Part shown: positions 42,348-53,110 of the stretch, piece after piece
How the letters are laid out: each line of letters opens with the position of its first letter
Position numbering within the stretch: position 1 is the first letter of the stretch
Source of the DNA: Paracorniculantispora psalliotae
Lineage: Eukaryota > Ascomycota > Sordariomycetes > Hypocreales > Cordycipitaceae
DNA length: 64,000 nucleotides
Assembly: GCA_002796755.1 (NCBI GenBank)
Contig: PHFE01000083.1
Coordinates: 365,781 to 429,780 of the forward strand
Reading direction: 5' to 3'
Notes under the pieces: generated by a model
The model's database searches: none
The model's input: the letters and a program-made list of their open reading frames with translations, nothing else
Told to the model about the DNA's origin: nothing
Translations under genes and position numbers: made by a program

Positions 42348-43439
42348 ATGGCGCAAGTTGCCCAGCGCGGCGACATTGAAGACTATGTAGACAAATTCCG
42401 CGACCAGATCCCCCTCCACGACGGGACCGTCCCGGGCCAGAATGTCAAGACTACATTTCTTCCATCTGTACCGACCGCAAATCAAGACATCTCACGCGCG
42501 ATGGCATCAGCCCGCCGCGGAGATTTGGATTCGGCGCGCGCGATCGCCACATTATACGGCTATTCGATCATCGAGTTCCAGGACGTTGGACAAGGCCGCA
42601 ATCGTGACTACCTGATACTTCGTGAGCAGCCAGATGAGACGGGAGCCTGCAGAAGAAATTGGGGCATGTATATTTTCGCGAAATTAGGACCGAGAGGCAG
42701 TTCATACGGCACTCCACTGTCGATACAAGTGCCTCATCCCTTATTCGACATGAACACACCTGAGTTGGGCATCCGAGCCTTTATCGAGACGAACGCCGAT
42801 TCATTTTTCATTGCCGGCATTCATCGATATAATACCGAAGCGTCGAAGACCTCGTCAACTTGGTCTAACGCGACCTCTTCCGACATGGCGCATAATGAGC
42901 ACAGCTTATTCCTCCAAATGGCGGAGGATTTTACGCGGCCCGCTGCGTTCAACCGAGTCCGTGGCCTGCGAGCCACTACAGTTATACAAATCCACGGCTT
43001 CGGGAACAGCGACATGGAAGACGGCAAGTGGACATACAACCCCAAACGCACCTATCCCCAAATTGTACTCAGCAACGGCGACGAGACCCTTCAGGGGAAG
43101 CGTGTGCCGATACTCGATCGACTGTCGCACGAGTTTTGGAAGCGCGCCTCTGCAGAGAACGACCAAAAGATGACAACAGGAGTCTACAACGGCTGGGAGT
43201 TTGGCGACCTTGGTGCGACAGGGAATATCGTTGGCAGGAGTATTCGCGCGAGAGCAGACGGTTCCTCATTTATTCACATCGAGACGGATCCTTCTATTCG
43301 TGTCACGGATGGATGGGCAAAGGTTCGGCACATTGACGCGAGCGCAGATCGCGTACAAAAATATCGACGGTTTGGTCGCACTCTCCGAGTAATTCTGTCT
43401 GCGGACGAGGCCACCCAGTTTATTGTGCAGAAATTATAG
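42348..43439 (+). CDS. Unrecognised protein with hydrolase-like motifs, intronless
   Basis: Single exon, 363 residues, no signal peptide, no membrane helix. I cannot assign a fungal family. Three blocks stand out: VPHPLFDMNTPELGIRAF near residue 125, IAGIHRYNTEA followed by SDMAHNEHSLFLQMAEDF near 160-195, and TVIQIHGFG near 210. The spaced His/Asp/Glu residues (PHPLFD, HR, AHNEHS, IHGF) look like a metal-dependent hydrolase site. The PHPLFD...GxHR...AHNxxS order resembles uncharacterised bacterial, for example myxobacterial, proteins I recall, so bacterial origin is possible. It is convergent with the PAQR gene, 64 bp between stop codons. Function should not be assumed. Confidence 0.7.
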   Translation: MAQVAQRGDIEDYVDKFRDQIPLHDGTVPGQNVKTTFLPSVPTANQDISRAMASARRGDLDSARAIATLYGYSIIEFQDVGQGRNRDYLILREQPDETGACRRNWGMYIFAKLGPRGSSYGTPLSIQVPHPLFDMNTPELGIRAFIETNADSFFIAGIHRYNTEASKTSSTWSNATSSDMAHNEHSLFLQMAEDFTRPAAFNRVRGLRATTVIQIHGFGNSDMEDGKWTYNPKRTYPQIVLSNGDETLQGKRVPILDRLSHEFWKRASAENDQKMTTGVYNGWEFGDLGATGNIVGRSIRARADGSSFIHIETDPSIRVTDGWAKVRHIDASADRVQKYRRFGRTLRVILSADEATQFIVQKL

Positions 43440-43503
43440 GAAGCGATTTTATGCCAGGTATCCCTTTTGAATTAATCTATATTGAGGCAAAATTGCCTTC
43501 ATC

Positions 43504-44688
43504 TCATACCACTACGCAATTGTTATCCTGGGATCGAATGATATGGAAAGCCTCCATCAGTCCCCGAAAATGGATCCATGCCGCGACCATTACGGCGAAA
43601 TGAAGAATCTGATGGCTGGCCCCAAAGTTGTCGAATGTATAGGGGACCCATCTTTCAGGAATCTAAACAAATTAGCAATCATGCATGAAAATTTGGAGTA
43701 TAGTACGAGACGCACGCGAGCAGCATAAATAGCGGCACCAACCAGATTAGCAGTAGCCATCCAGCCCATCCACACAAGAGACATGCGCGATTTCTGTAGC
43801 TCCCATCCATGGAGCATCAATCCATGCAGGACAAAAATAATAGAACTAAACCCAAATCCGGCATAAAAGCTAGCTCGGATTTTTCGATATTGAGGTGTAA
43901 CAAAGGCAGGCGTAAGTGTGAAGATCATGCAGCAAAGCGCGGTGCTCGTCGTCTGTAGGTGGTCAGTTTAAGCTCATGGAAGTCAATAAAGAAAGAATTA
44001 CCATTGTCCAGTAGATAAGTCGCAAGTTGTCGTTACAAATAAAACCGTAGTAGATGGTAGGAATACCCGCTCCCCACATAAGAACGAGGATGCCCAAATA
44101 ATCGAGTTTGTTGCAGAAACGCGATACGTCGTGGCTATGGTTCCACAACGTATGGAAGCTATGGAATTAGCTTTTCTCCCTTGAATAGACTCGCAATTAT
44201 ACTCACATTGTTGAAAAGAGGAAGCAGACGGCAACACCCAAGCAGTACACTGACACAACGATGAGGTCCTCTTTTTGGCCATTTGGTTGTAGGGGAAAGA
44301 TATCGTGGCGGAAATAAAAAGGAAGGAGTACGAAGATTAGTGAACCGATGAGATGAGAATATGTGTTGACGGTCTGATTGTTCAGATACAGCAACGAAGA
44401 TAAGGACTTCCATGCTGACCCAGACGTTGGCCTGCAATTCCCATTGTCAGCGTTATTTGACTCTAATGGCGACCGCGAAAAAAATAATTACCTATAACCA
44501 GATAGAATATGCTCGTTATCCTGCTGCCAAGACGGGATTTCGTGAAAAAAGAGCAGTCTCGGTGTCTGTAGCCATGCCGCGCGACCGTATTTTCGAATTG
44601 CTTCTTCTTCAGGCGGCGTTGGTGGCGGGGTGACTGGGTCTGTCTCCGTGGCCACAACAGAGGCTGGTGAGTTCTTTCGCAGCGACAT
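43504..44688 (-). CDS. PAQR / hemolysin-III family seven-helix receptor-like protein
   Basis: Five exons on the minus strand: 44688-44492, 44431-44207, 44158-44002, 43952-43716 and 43662-43504; 975 nt, 324 residues, all phases consistent. It belongs to the progestin/adipoQ receptor family; yeast Izh proteins of this family affect zinc and sterol homeostasis. Markers: FFHEIPSWQQDNEHILSGYR before helix 1, LNNQTVNTYSHLIGSLIFV (the ExxNxxxH-like metal site), TIFHTLWNHSHDVSRFCNKL, DYLGILVLMWGAGIPTIYYG, and in the last exon IPERWVPYTFDNFGASHQIL with the HxxxH zinc motif (HQILH). The last exon is visible only after splicing a 53-bp intron. A broken copy of exons 1-2 lies at 47846-48077. The hemolysin name is historical; no lytic activity is implied. 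Confidence 0.92.
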
Positions 44689-45330
44689 AATGGAGAGTCC
44701 AGGCGCAATTTCCTACAACGCTATGACGAAGCAAAGAAAATGAAAATAGCAGAAGGAGCAGCGAGGCAGGATCCTGAGCTCACTCTGTTCGGTTGAAAAG
44801 CGGAAACTCGGCTGCACGTGAAGACTTCACACCCGCCGTCCTTTTCTGCTCTAATTCCGCGCAAGGCCATAGCTGTGATCTGCTAATAATAAGGGCGAGG
44901 GCGCCACGGGCAGGGAGTTGCAACGAGTCCTTGCCAGACTCGGCTTGGTGTGGTCTAGGTTGCTGCACCTGTGCTGCCTTTTTAGTGGGTAAAAGACCGG
45001 ATGGCGGCCAACCAAAACCTCGCTGTAGCCGCCTAATCAATCTGGCACTACCCCGCAGTGAGCAACTAACTAATGAGTTGAGGGCGCCACGGCCGTTTCA
45101 TCAGCCCGGGGACAGTGCCGGCTCGGCCCGCGCAGTCGAACCGCCAGCCTCAGAGTTTAGTGTGCTGGCAGGGTGACCAGCTTGCCACCCAACGAATCGG
45201 CAAGAGGGGGAGCAGTTAGGGTACTCATATTTCGTGCGGGTGCGGCGTGGACTGGTTTCTTCGTCTGTACTACATTTCGCATCCTCTTGAACTGATCGTT
45301 ATTACATCCACCAATCGCTTTTAATAGGCC
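44689..45330. other. Divergent intergenic region
   Basis: About 640 bp between the divergent PAQR and membrane-protein genes, probably with both promoters. GC-rich around 44870-45130. No supported gene. Confidence 0.35.
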
Positions 45331-47184
45331 ATGTCCGTCGAAGTACACAGACCCGGTTACATCAATTCGACCCTTGTGGGATTTGTACTCGAACCTGACG
45401 GCCGAGGCACACTTTCTTTGCTATTTTCTTGCATTTTTACTCTCTTTCTCTGCGTTTGGTCCGCAGTGCATCTCAACTTGCCCAAAACCGATGAGAGTCC
45501 GTCTGCGTACTCCTATCGATATCTAAAATGGAGTATACTGGGAATTTTTGGACCGGAGCTTGTTATATGGGCAGCCTGGAGGCAGTACATTTCTTCTCGA
45601 TCCTTGACGAAAATAATCCATGAAGTATGTGGTTCAACCATACAACTGCACTATCAGGATATTGACCGAGACGTACAGGAATCGAGCACTCGACTGAACG
45701 GCATCAGAGCGCGGAACTGGACAATGGTCCATAGTTTCTACGCGGGTATGGGTGGCTTTGTGTTTGATTTGGGACCCTCCAATGCCGAAAAGGACTCTTC
45801 TTTTATCCCGAACCATCGACGTCTTCACGTCACACCACGCGGAATCCTGATCCTAGCAAAATGCGGACTACTCCCTCAAATCACGGCGAGCGATATTACA
45901 GACAAAAGCAAGACAGATGGTTCCGGCAAATTTATTTGCTGTATTCAAGTGTTGTGGATGGTCATCCAGGCAGTAACACGCGCGGCGGTAGGTCTGCCTG
46001 TGACTCCATTGGAAACGAACACCATCGGCCACGTCGTCTGTGCCCTCATCAACTATGTTCTCTGGTGGAATAAGCCTCGCTGGATCAAAGAGCCCACGGT
46101 TCTTCGTGGAGAGTGGACTGAAGCGCTTTGCGCTTTTATGTACATGTCCAGCCAAGTGAGCGCTGACAATCGCATCGATCGTGACCTGTTGCGCGACTTT
46201 GGTGTCAAGGCAGAAATGGCCTCCGTCCTATACTTCCCGGACGAGGACGACCTCTTCCACAATCAATGCCATCTTCAAAATTGCGGTGATCGAACTGGAG
46301 AGAGCAAAGGCTCAGGTTCCCTACAGAAATCGCCCAATTTGAACTCTGTGTCTAGTTGCGACACTGAATTTCGGGCGCAGGCGCCACGGCCGAGGGGGGG
46401 ATACATGGTACCACGCAGCAAGCCGCTGGCAAGAGGCCAGCCACTAAACGGAAGCCAGCCGCCACCTTCTATTGAGACAATCTCGAAGGAAATCTCCTCT
46501 CAGGTCAGACAGAGACGCTGGATCCTGGCATGTGAAGCAATCCGCAAATTCCCAGTACTCAAAGATCGCATGGATCCCAAAGAGCTTAACGAAGATGAGC
46601 TGCGTTATCGGGACGCTCTTCGGCTTTATCCTGAAATGCCTGACCGGGTGAAGCGAAAATTCGAGCGTCGCTGTGGTGCCGGTGAAGCAGCCATGGCAAC
46701 CTGGCAATGTGAAGGTCTTGTGTGCCGCTCCGAAGAACTTGTTGTTGAGCGTCCGAGGAATTGGCCTGGTGACGATCTAGTCCGTAACATGCAAGGCCAC
46801 CTTATGGGCCTCGTGTTGTGGAACGCAAGTACCGTTTACGGCGCCATACATCTTGCAGGCTGGAATGAAACTTTCCCTACCAAGATTGAGTCTTGGTTTT
46901 GGCGAATGTCTGCTGTGTACATCATATTCAGCGGCCTGCTATGGTCATTTCTCAACCTTCTCGGACATGTCTCCGGGCATGTGTGGTGGTATTGGTATGA
47001 TATACTTGCAGGCGGGACCCGCAAGCGCAGCCATGTTGTCATTTTTATTCTATGTTGCATTGGGGGAACACTTTATGTTGTCGCCCGCACGTTTCTCGTG
47101 GTAGAGGCGTTTATCTCGATTCGCGCGCTGCCTGCCTCCGCGTACCAGTCGCCATCGTGGGTATTAACAGTACCGCATCTTTGA
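45331..47184 (+). CDS. Large multi-pass membrane protein, function unknown
   Basis: Single exon, 617 residues. The type is common in filamentous ascomycetes and has no known role. An ectodomain-like N-terminus leads to helix 1 (LLFSCIFTLFLCVWSAVHLN) and then YRYLKWSILGIFGPELVIWA with the conserved GPE-x-VIWAAWRQ motif. Next is a cytoplasmic region containing WTMVHSFYAGMGGFVFD and RRLHVTPRGILILAKCG, the block that identifies this family. Helices near 205-255 (VLWMVIQAVTRAAVGLPVT, HVVCALINYVLWWNKPR) follow, then a long loop with low complexity. Four C-terminal helices end at GTLYVVARTFLVVEAFISIR, close to the usual RxxLxVExFxxLR ending. It is divergent from the PAQR gene. Family members often lie near incompatibility-type loci. 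Confidence 0.82.
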   Translation: MSVEVHRPGYINSTLVGFVLEPDGRGTLSLLFSCIFTLFLCVWSAVHLNLPKTDESPSAYSYRYLKWSILGIFGPELVIWAAWRQYISSRSLTKIIHEVCGSTIQLHYQDIDRDVQESSTRLNGIRARNWTMVHSFYAGMGGFVFDLGPSNAEKDSSFIPNHRRLHVTPRGILILAKCGLLPQITASDITDKSKTDGSGKFICCIQVLWMVIQAVTRAAVGLPVTPLETNTIGHVVCALINYVLWWNKPRWIKEPTVLRGEWTEALCAFMYMSSQVSADNRIDRDLLRDFGVKAEMASVLYFPDEDDLFHNQCHLQNCGDRTGESKGSGSLQKSPNLNSVSSCDTEFRAQAPRPRGGYMVPRSKPLARGQPLNGSQPPPSIETISKEISSQVRQRRWILACEAIRKFPVLKDRMDPKELNEDELRYRDALRLYPEMPDRVKRKFERRCGAGEAAMATWQCEGLVCRSEELVVERPRNWPGDDLVRNMQGHLMGLVLWNASTVYGAIHLAGWNETFPTKIESWFWRMSAVYIIFSGLLWSFLNLLGHVSGHVWWYWYDILAGGTRKRSHVVIFILCCIGGTLYVVARTFLVVEAFISIRALPASAYQSPSWVLTVPHL

Positions 47185-47572
47185 AGCTGCTGTTTATTCG
47201 CCTGCTGTCGCAGTCTACTTTGTATCTCTTACTCGTCTATTTTCGGGGTGCAAGATTTTCTCGTGTACTTCAGTATGAGGAATAACTATTTACATTATAC
47301 ATCCGTTCACTGAGCAGCGTTCTTCCGTAGAGGAATATAACGCGAATATATGTTATTCGTTGAACTAATTAGCGGTAAGGCCTCCTTTCTGTCAAATCTG
47401 CTCGTGTCAAATCATCTTTTTGTGTTTTTTCCCTCTTTCTCTTCTTCCTTCCTTCCAAGAGTGTGTGGATTACGCCCAGCCGCTAGACTTGTAGTTAAGT
47501 TGTGCTCGCCGCATATATTGATGTGCTTTAGTAGATGTCTCTACCGTTTTTTCTTTGCCGAATAGACATAAC

Positions 47573-47848
47573 CATGGATTAAATTCGAGGCCGTTTCCCC
47601 TCAACGGACTGAGTGAAAGAACGCGCAGAGGCCCCGCCTAGCATAAGGCTGAAGCACTGCACCTGACGTCATTATTAGGGTCAATGTCGCTGCCTGCAAA
47701 TTGAGACGCAGCCTTATTGTCAGAGCCAACGAAACTCTGTGACCCTCATTTTTACGACCAACATTTACTTAGAAGCTCACAGACGGATTTCTTACAACCA
47801 TAGTGTCAGTAGCTCAGTATGCTTCTTAACGTGCTCAGCGTTCTCCAG
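47573..47848 (+). pseudogene. Duplicate of the promoter and first codons of the gene at 53871
   Basis: This stretch aligns with 53630-53900 through many blocks, for example GGATTAAA, GCCTAGCATAAGGCTGAAG, GCGCAGCCTTAT/GACGCAGCCTTATTG, and TCAGTATGCTTCT-AACGTGCT. The start codon and the peptide MLLNVLS are kept, but the frame ends after nine codons at a TAA directly at the junction with the next fragment. It is a 5'-only copy and cannot make the full protein. Confidence 0.8.
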
Positions 47849-48077
47849 TAACGAAGCGAAGGACTTCCACGCTGACCAGATGTTGGCCTAGAATTCCAAT
47901 TGTTAGCGTTATTTAGCCATAATGATTACCGCGATTTTTTTTACCTGTAGCCAGATAGCATGTGCTCATTATCCTGCTGCCAAGACGGGATTTCGTGAAA
48001 GAAGAGTAGTCTCGGTGTCTGTAGCCATGCCGCGCGACCGTACTTCCGACTTGATTCTTCAGGCGCTGTCGGTAGCG
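47846..48077 (-). pseudogene. Duplicate fragment of the PAQR gene (exon 1 end, intron 1, exon 2 start)
   Basis: Aligns with 44389-44627 along its length, including the 34-bp-plus stretch around CTGCTGCCAAGACGGGATTT and CATGCCGCGCGACCGTA. Read on the minus strand, it keeps the peptide KYGRAAWLQTPRLLFFHEIP and SWQQDNEHMLSGYR up to a donor-like site. A one-base loss in the exon 2 part (TCTGGTCAGCGTGG against TCTGGGTCAGCATGG) breaks the frame, and the remaining exons are absent. Confidence 0.85.
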
Positions 48078-48462
48078 CGATTCCCGCAAGTGTTTTTAGA
48101 TAGCTAACTTAGGGAACAAAACAGCATGCTTCAGGTGGGCGTTGTGTTTGTTTGCCACTGACTGACGTTATCTTTCTCCATTACTTAATTCTGGTCCTGT
48201 TACCCTTGTGAACCTATGTAGACAAGCAGCGTATCATTGAGCAGGTTCCTAGTAGACGGCGGCGATCCTGGCAGTGCGTGCGTGCCCGCCGCGCGTCCCG
48301 ACTAGACCCCGCGCTGTCTCGCCAGCAGGGCAAGGGTAAATCAGCGCTTCCTTCATCCACAAGCACCTGGAAATTTTTGTGAAAAGACTGCCTAAAGCAT
48401 CAGCATCACAGATTCGTCTTTGTACGACCAGCGACCAGCGGCCAGCGGCCAGCGACCCGCAC

Positions 48463-51400
48463 ATGGATCCTCTCTCAATCTCCGCGAGCGTGGCCGGCTT
48501 GCTAGCGCTGGCCACTTCCGTCGTCTCCACCGGCTACGCCTTGGTTGCCAAACTCAAGGACCGCGAGCAGACCATACACGCTCTCGTGGGCGAGTTGTCG
48601 GCCTTTTCTGGCGTGCTCGTCGGCGTACAGTCGTTGTTCCGAGAGACAGACACAGACACAGACACTGACTTGCGCCTCGAGCATGCCTGCGGCGATGCCG
48701 TGCGCCTGCGCAACACGTTCGAGGCATGCCGCAAGACACTGGCCGAGGCCCATGAGCTGTTGGCTGCCGCCTTGAAAAAGAATAAGCTGCTGGTGGCCGT
48801 GCATGGCGATGCCCTGCGCACAAAGGGCGAGGCCCTCGTGGCTGAACTGGAGAGATACAAGACCTTCTTCATCATATGCTTGCAGATCCAGCACAGGTAC
48901 GTTGTTTGCCCCGCGCATGGCCGCATGAACCACATTTATCTGGTGAACTGGATGAAGCCTGCCTTGTACCTTGCTTAGGACCTGATGCTGACTTGACTCT
49001 GTAGTCTGAAAACAGACGCGACGGACAGCGCGGTCGCACGCATGGTCCGCCAGTTGGAGGAGGTTGAGCTCGGCCAGGCACAACTTCGGAAGCGCCTTGA
49101 GGAAAAGGCCAGCAGTAAGCAGCCGCTGACTAGACCTACCAAATAGGTATTTAACTCTTGTCCGCAGAGAAAATGCGCGCTGAAATCATTCAGTGGCTCG
49201 GAGCAACGGCCGAAGACCGCCATCTCGACACGGCGAAACGGCGGGACGACAACACAGCAGATTGGCTCTTCGCGAGGGGCGAGTTCACAGAGTGGCTGTC
49301 TTGTGAAGCTTCATCCTACTTTTGGCTGCAGGGGACTCGTATGTACTCTTGCAACGCGCCTTGAGCCTCTTAAAGCTGACATATATGCAGAGGGGTGCGG
49401 CAAAACTGTCATTGTGTAAGTCCTGACCACATGTCGTACATCGTCGTACACTTCTGACCCTTCTCAAGCTCGAGAGTGGTTGATTCCATACGTGACCTGT
49501 TCATCGACAATGACGTGATTCTGGTGCATCATTACTGCAGTCAACCGGATAAGTATCCGGAGAGGGTGGTTGGGGCGCTAATCTCGCAAATACTGCAGCA
49601 GATGGAATCGGCCACGAACAAGAGTCACGCGCTGTTGCGGCTTTTTGAAAGGTTTCGCTTCACATCGGCGTACCCGGATATGAGGGATTTGGACCTTGTC
49701 TGGGACGAGCTGTGCGATGCCCTGTCTACAGTCTACGTCATTATAGACGGACTGGATCAGCTCTCTTCAGCAAGTGAACTGGTTAGATTTTTTGAGAGGT
49801 CGCCAGGCGCTGCTCTGCGACACAAAGTCTTTGTTTCTAGCCGGCCCAGCGTGAACCTTGGCTTTACCTTGGCACAATACACTACGGTAGCGGTGACTGC
49901 GCTCGATATTCAGCCTGATATCGAACGTCATATACGCAGTCGCTTGCACCAGCTTAGGATTGATACGGAGCCGGATGCGGATGCGTTGGTGCAGGAGCTG
50001 GTGAGTAAGGCCGACGGAATGTGCGCGCGACATGATAACCCGCGGTCTGAACTGTCATGCTAATGAAACGCAGGTTCCTGTGGGTGGTTTGCCAACTAGA
50101 TTATCTCTCGCACGTGCGGACGGCGATTGGCCCAGGCATTCTTAAAGCCCTGCCCCGAGGATTGGAGCTGACCTATGAGGCAGTCCTGCTTAGGCTGAAT
50201 GAGGATGACAGAGAACTCGCCTTTAAAATTCTATGCCTCATTATGCATGCCCACACGCCGCTTGACCCTGAGGAGCTGAACGACGCCGTTGCGATTCACC
50301 CAGGTATGCGCACTCTGCAGGAACTTTACAAGCATAAGCTGCGCCGTCCCTCGGACATTCTCGAGATCTGCGGCTGTCTCGTGCGGCAGTCCAAATCTAC
50401 CGGGCGAATATCGCTGTCGCATTTCTCTGTATACGAATTCTTGTCGTCGCCTACGCTGGCCAAGTCTCGTCCCAATGACTTCTTTATTGAGCGGAAAGCT
50501 TCCGAGGCGACTCTTTTAACTGCTTGTCTCACGTTTTTAAACCTAGACGATAGCCCGTCTCTGAGCTTTTTTGAAAGGGCAGACTCAATACATCTCATGC
50601 AGACCTCTGGGCTCGACTCGAGCGCTTCCGCCAACACGTCGTTCCTACAGCATGCCGCCACATCTTGGTGCGCATACATGAATCTAGTCGGCGCGGACGA
50701 GCTGCGTGATGTTTGGCCGCTACTGGAACTCTTTTTTAACGAGGAGAGACCAAACTACAGTTCGTGGTTGGCCATCGTACAGTGTCTCGAGGGAGAGTAC
50801 AGGTATCCTTGTGGCTTTTCTCCCATCCACGTCGCCGCAATGCACAGCCTCCGAGCCGTCGCACAGCGACTGCTATGTGATAACCCAGGCCTCGCCGTGG
50901 CTGCGACGCAAGACGGCCGCACAGCGCTCCACATCGCCGCCGAGAATGGGTGCGATGATATTGTCGAGCTTCTCGTCACGGAGGGCGTCTATACGGAAGG
51001 CTCCGACAGCCTGGGCCGCAGCCCCCTTCATCTGGCGATTCAGAGAGGCGATTCAGATATTGTCCAGCGGCTCGTTAATGCTGGAGCCGACGTCAATGCC
51101 GCGCTCCCGGACGGGGGGACGCCCCTTTCCATTGCCATTGAGAACAGCTGGGATGAGCTTGCCAAGGTTCTGGCGCGAGAGGCGCCTGCTGCTGCCAAAT
51201 ATGCACTCCCGGACGGCAGGACATTGCTCCACGTGGCGGCCCAGGCTGGGAGCGTCGCTTGGATCCTTGCGCTGATTAGCCATCAAGGATGGATGCTGAA
51301 CCACGGAGATGACAACTCGTGGACGCCTCTCCACTACGCGGTAGATAATGGCAATGCAGAGGCTGTCGGGGCGCTCATGCATGCCGGTGCCACGGTCGCG

Positions 51401-53110
51401 GCTGATAAGCACGGCTGGACGCCGCTGCATGCCGCTGTGCGCCGAAAACAGCTCCTTTGCCTGACTGAAATTCTAGACGAGTTGTCGGCGCGCAATTTCT
51501 GCAGTTCGGAACTAAGCGATTTCGGCAGGCCGGAAGCAGGCAATTTCCAACCGGATTCCTTCATTTCGTCCACGTCTACGTCCGGCGTCAGTCAGGCTCT
51601 GGCGCAAAAGTATGGGGTTTATTATGCTCCGAGGCAGGAAAGGTCGGCAAGTCGAGTATCCATTACTCCTGAACCCCTTTTTTTGGCCGTCATGGAGGAG
51701 GATCGGCCTGCTATCGACGCATTTCTGAAGCGGAGGGGGCTGAGACGCTACTTTTGCGAGTCCTCCATGCCAGCTTGTCTGGAAAAGGCCATGGCACTGC
51801 CGGACGGCGCCATTTTGCAAAGGCTCCTCCCGTTTTCCAAGAAAGGTGACTTGTCCGATGCCCAACTGATTAAAATCATAGAAGAGAGGGGATTCGAGGT
51901 ATTAAGGGCGCTGAGGGGATGCCTCGATATTTGGAGCGGTCATAGTGTCCTTGAGCATGCGGCTGGGCTCGGTGAGGGACGAGACATCGAGCTGGCAAGC
52001 CGCATTCTCGAGATATGGCCAATTACCGGCCCAGACACGTTAATTGAGGCTCTCTGCCGCGTAGTATGCCACCCGCGCTGCCGCGTCGACCTTGTTCGAT
52101 TTCTCTGCCATGGCGCAAGCATGTTTGGCATAGCCTGCAGTCGAAGACTGCCTCTGGTGGCTGCCGTGACCGTCAACCGACCAGCTGCGGAGTTTCTCAT
52201 CAAGGAGAGGCCAGCTCTTGGACGAGTCAACTGTGCCGGGGAAAACGCGCTCCTGGCGCTCGTGTCCAAGGAATCACTCACCTTCCTGGATGGCAAAACA
52301 GTCACGCCAACCACGCTGGCTCTCGACTTTTTGATCCAACATGGCGTCGACCCAAACGAGGTGGACCAGCAAAACGAGGGCTTCTGCGCGAAGGCAGTAC
52401 GGCTTGGCAGTCTGGAGATGCTGGACTGGGCGCTGAAGCACGGCGTGGTGGCGGACCGGCGAGACGGGCCTCTGGGGCTGGACACGCCGCTCAGTCTTGC
52501 GGCGAGCCTAGGCGCGATGGATATGGTCGAGCTTCTCGTCGGCCATTTTCTGGATTCCTGCGGATCGTGGGCGTGGGCTGCCATCACGGACCGGCACGCG
52601 CTGCGGAGAGCGGCGCCCAACGGAAACAAGGCGCTGCTGTCTGTGCTCATCGACGCCGAGCAGCGCGCGGCAGAGACGATGAAGTTTGACGAGGCGATGC
52701 AGGAAGTGAGGAACGAATGGTATGGCAGGGCACTGCAGTGCACATTGTTTGAGTACGACAGGATGGACAGCGACTGGGGCGCCGTCGAGATGCTGATAGG
52801 CTACGTGCCGGATTTGGACTACGCTATTGTTGATGGTAAGGCCGCGCTGCATCTCGCGGCGGAGCACGGGTCAGCGGCGCATGTGATAATGATGTTGCAG
52901 CGCGGCGCAGACGTGGATGGCATGTCTAAGGGCGGCGAGACGGCTTGCGACGTGGCGATTCGAGGTCGACGAAGCGGAATCGTGAAAGTCCTTGTTGAAT
53001 ACGGGTGTCCGGTACGGGCGGATTATTTAGCTACGGCACTTGACTGGCAGGATCACGACCTCGTGGCCCGTCTAGTAGAGGCACGCGGTTTGACAATAGA
53101 CAATATATAG
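48463..53110 (+). CDS. STAND/NLR protein: Helo-like N-terminus, NACHT, ankyrin repeats
   Basis: Exons 48463-48896, 49005-49114, 49168-49338, 49391-49415, 49469-50020 and 50074-53110; 4329 nt, 1442 residues, all phases consistent. Residues 1-~140 (MDPLSISASVAGLLALATSV...) match the fungal N-terminal domain of STAND proteins (Helo-like). A coiled segment (MVRQLEEVELGQAQLRKRLE) follows. The P-loop GTQGCGKT (residues 237-244) is split by an intron and continues in a 25-bp micro-exon. Walker B-like VYVIIDGLDQL, KVFVSSRP and the winged-helix region (FLWVVCQLDYL..., LPRGLELTYEAVL, HFSVYEFLSS) complete a NACHT module. Ankyrin repeats start near residue 675 (DGRTALHIAAENGCDDIVEL, LGRSPLHLAIQRGDSDIVQR) and recur near 1355-1420. 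Such proteins sense non-self in fungal cell-death and incompatibility pathways. A TDTDTDTD tract lies in the N-terminal domain. Confidence 0.9.
48643..48669 (+). repeat. In-frame ACAGAC minisatellite in the NLR N-terminal domain
   Basis: Tandem hexamers (GACAGACACAGACACAGACACTGAC) encode ETDTDTDTD at about residues 61-69 of the NLR protein. Because the unit is six bases, changes in copy number would add or remove Thr-Asp pairs without breaking the frame. Confidence 0.7.

Larger units (their letters stand above)
47185..48462. other. Intergenic region holding two fused gene fragments
   Basis: About 1.28 kb. 47573-48077 is made of two duplicated fragments from different neighbouring genes joined end to end (listed separately). 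The rest is AT-rich 3' sequence of the membrane-protein gene and the promoter of the NLR gene. Confidence 0.5.

Noticed and set aside
43504..44688. Reading the hemolysin-III name as a toxin gene
   Set aside because: The protein has the seven-helix PAQR layout with its metal-site histidines; the family name is historical and fungal members are membrane homeostasis proteins.
51940..52743. 267-codon minus-strand frame, plus the 207-codon plus-strand frame at 52066-52689
   Set aside because: Both lie inside the ankyrin part of the NLR gene, whose own frame carries the repeat consensus.
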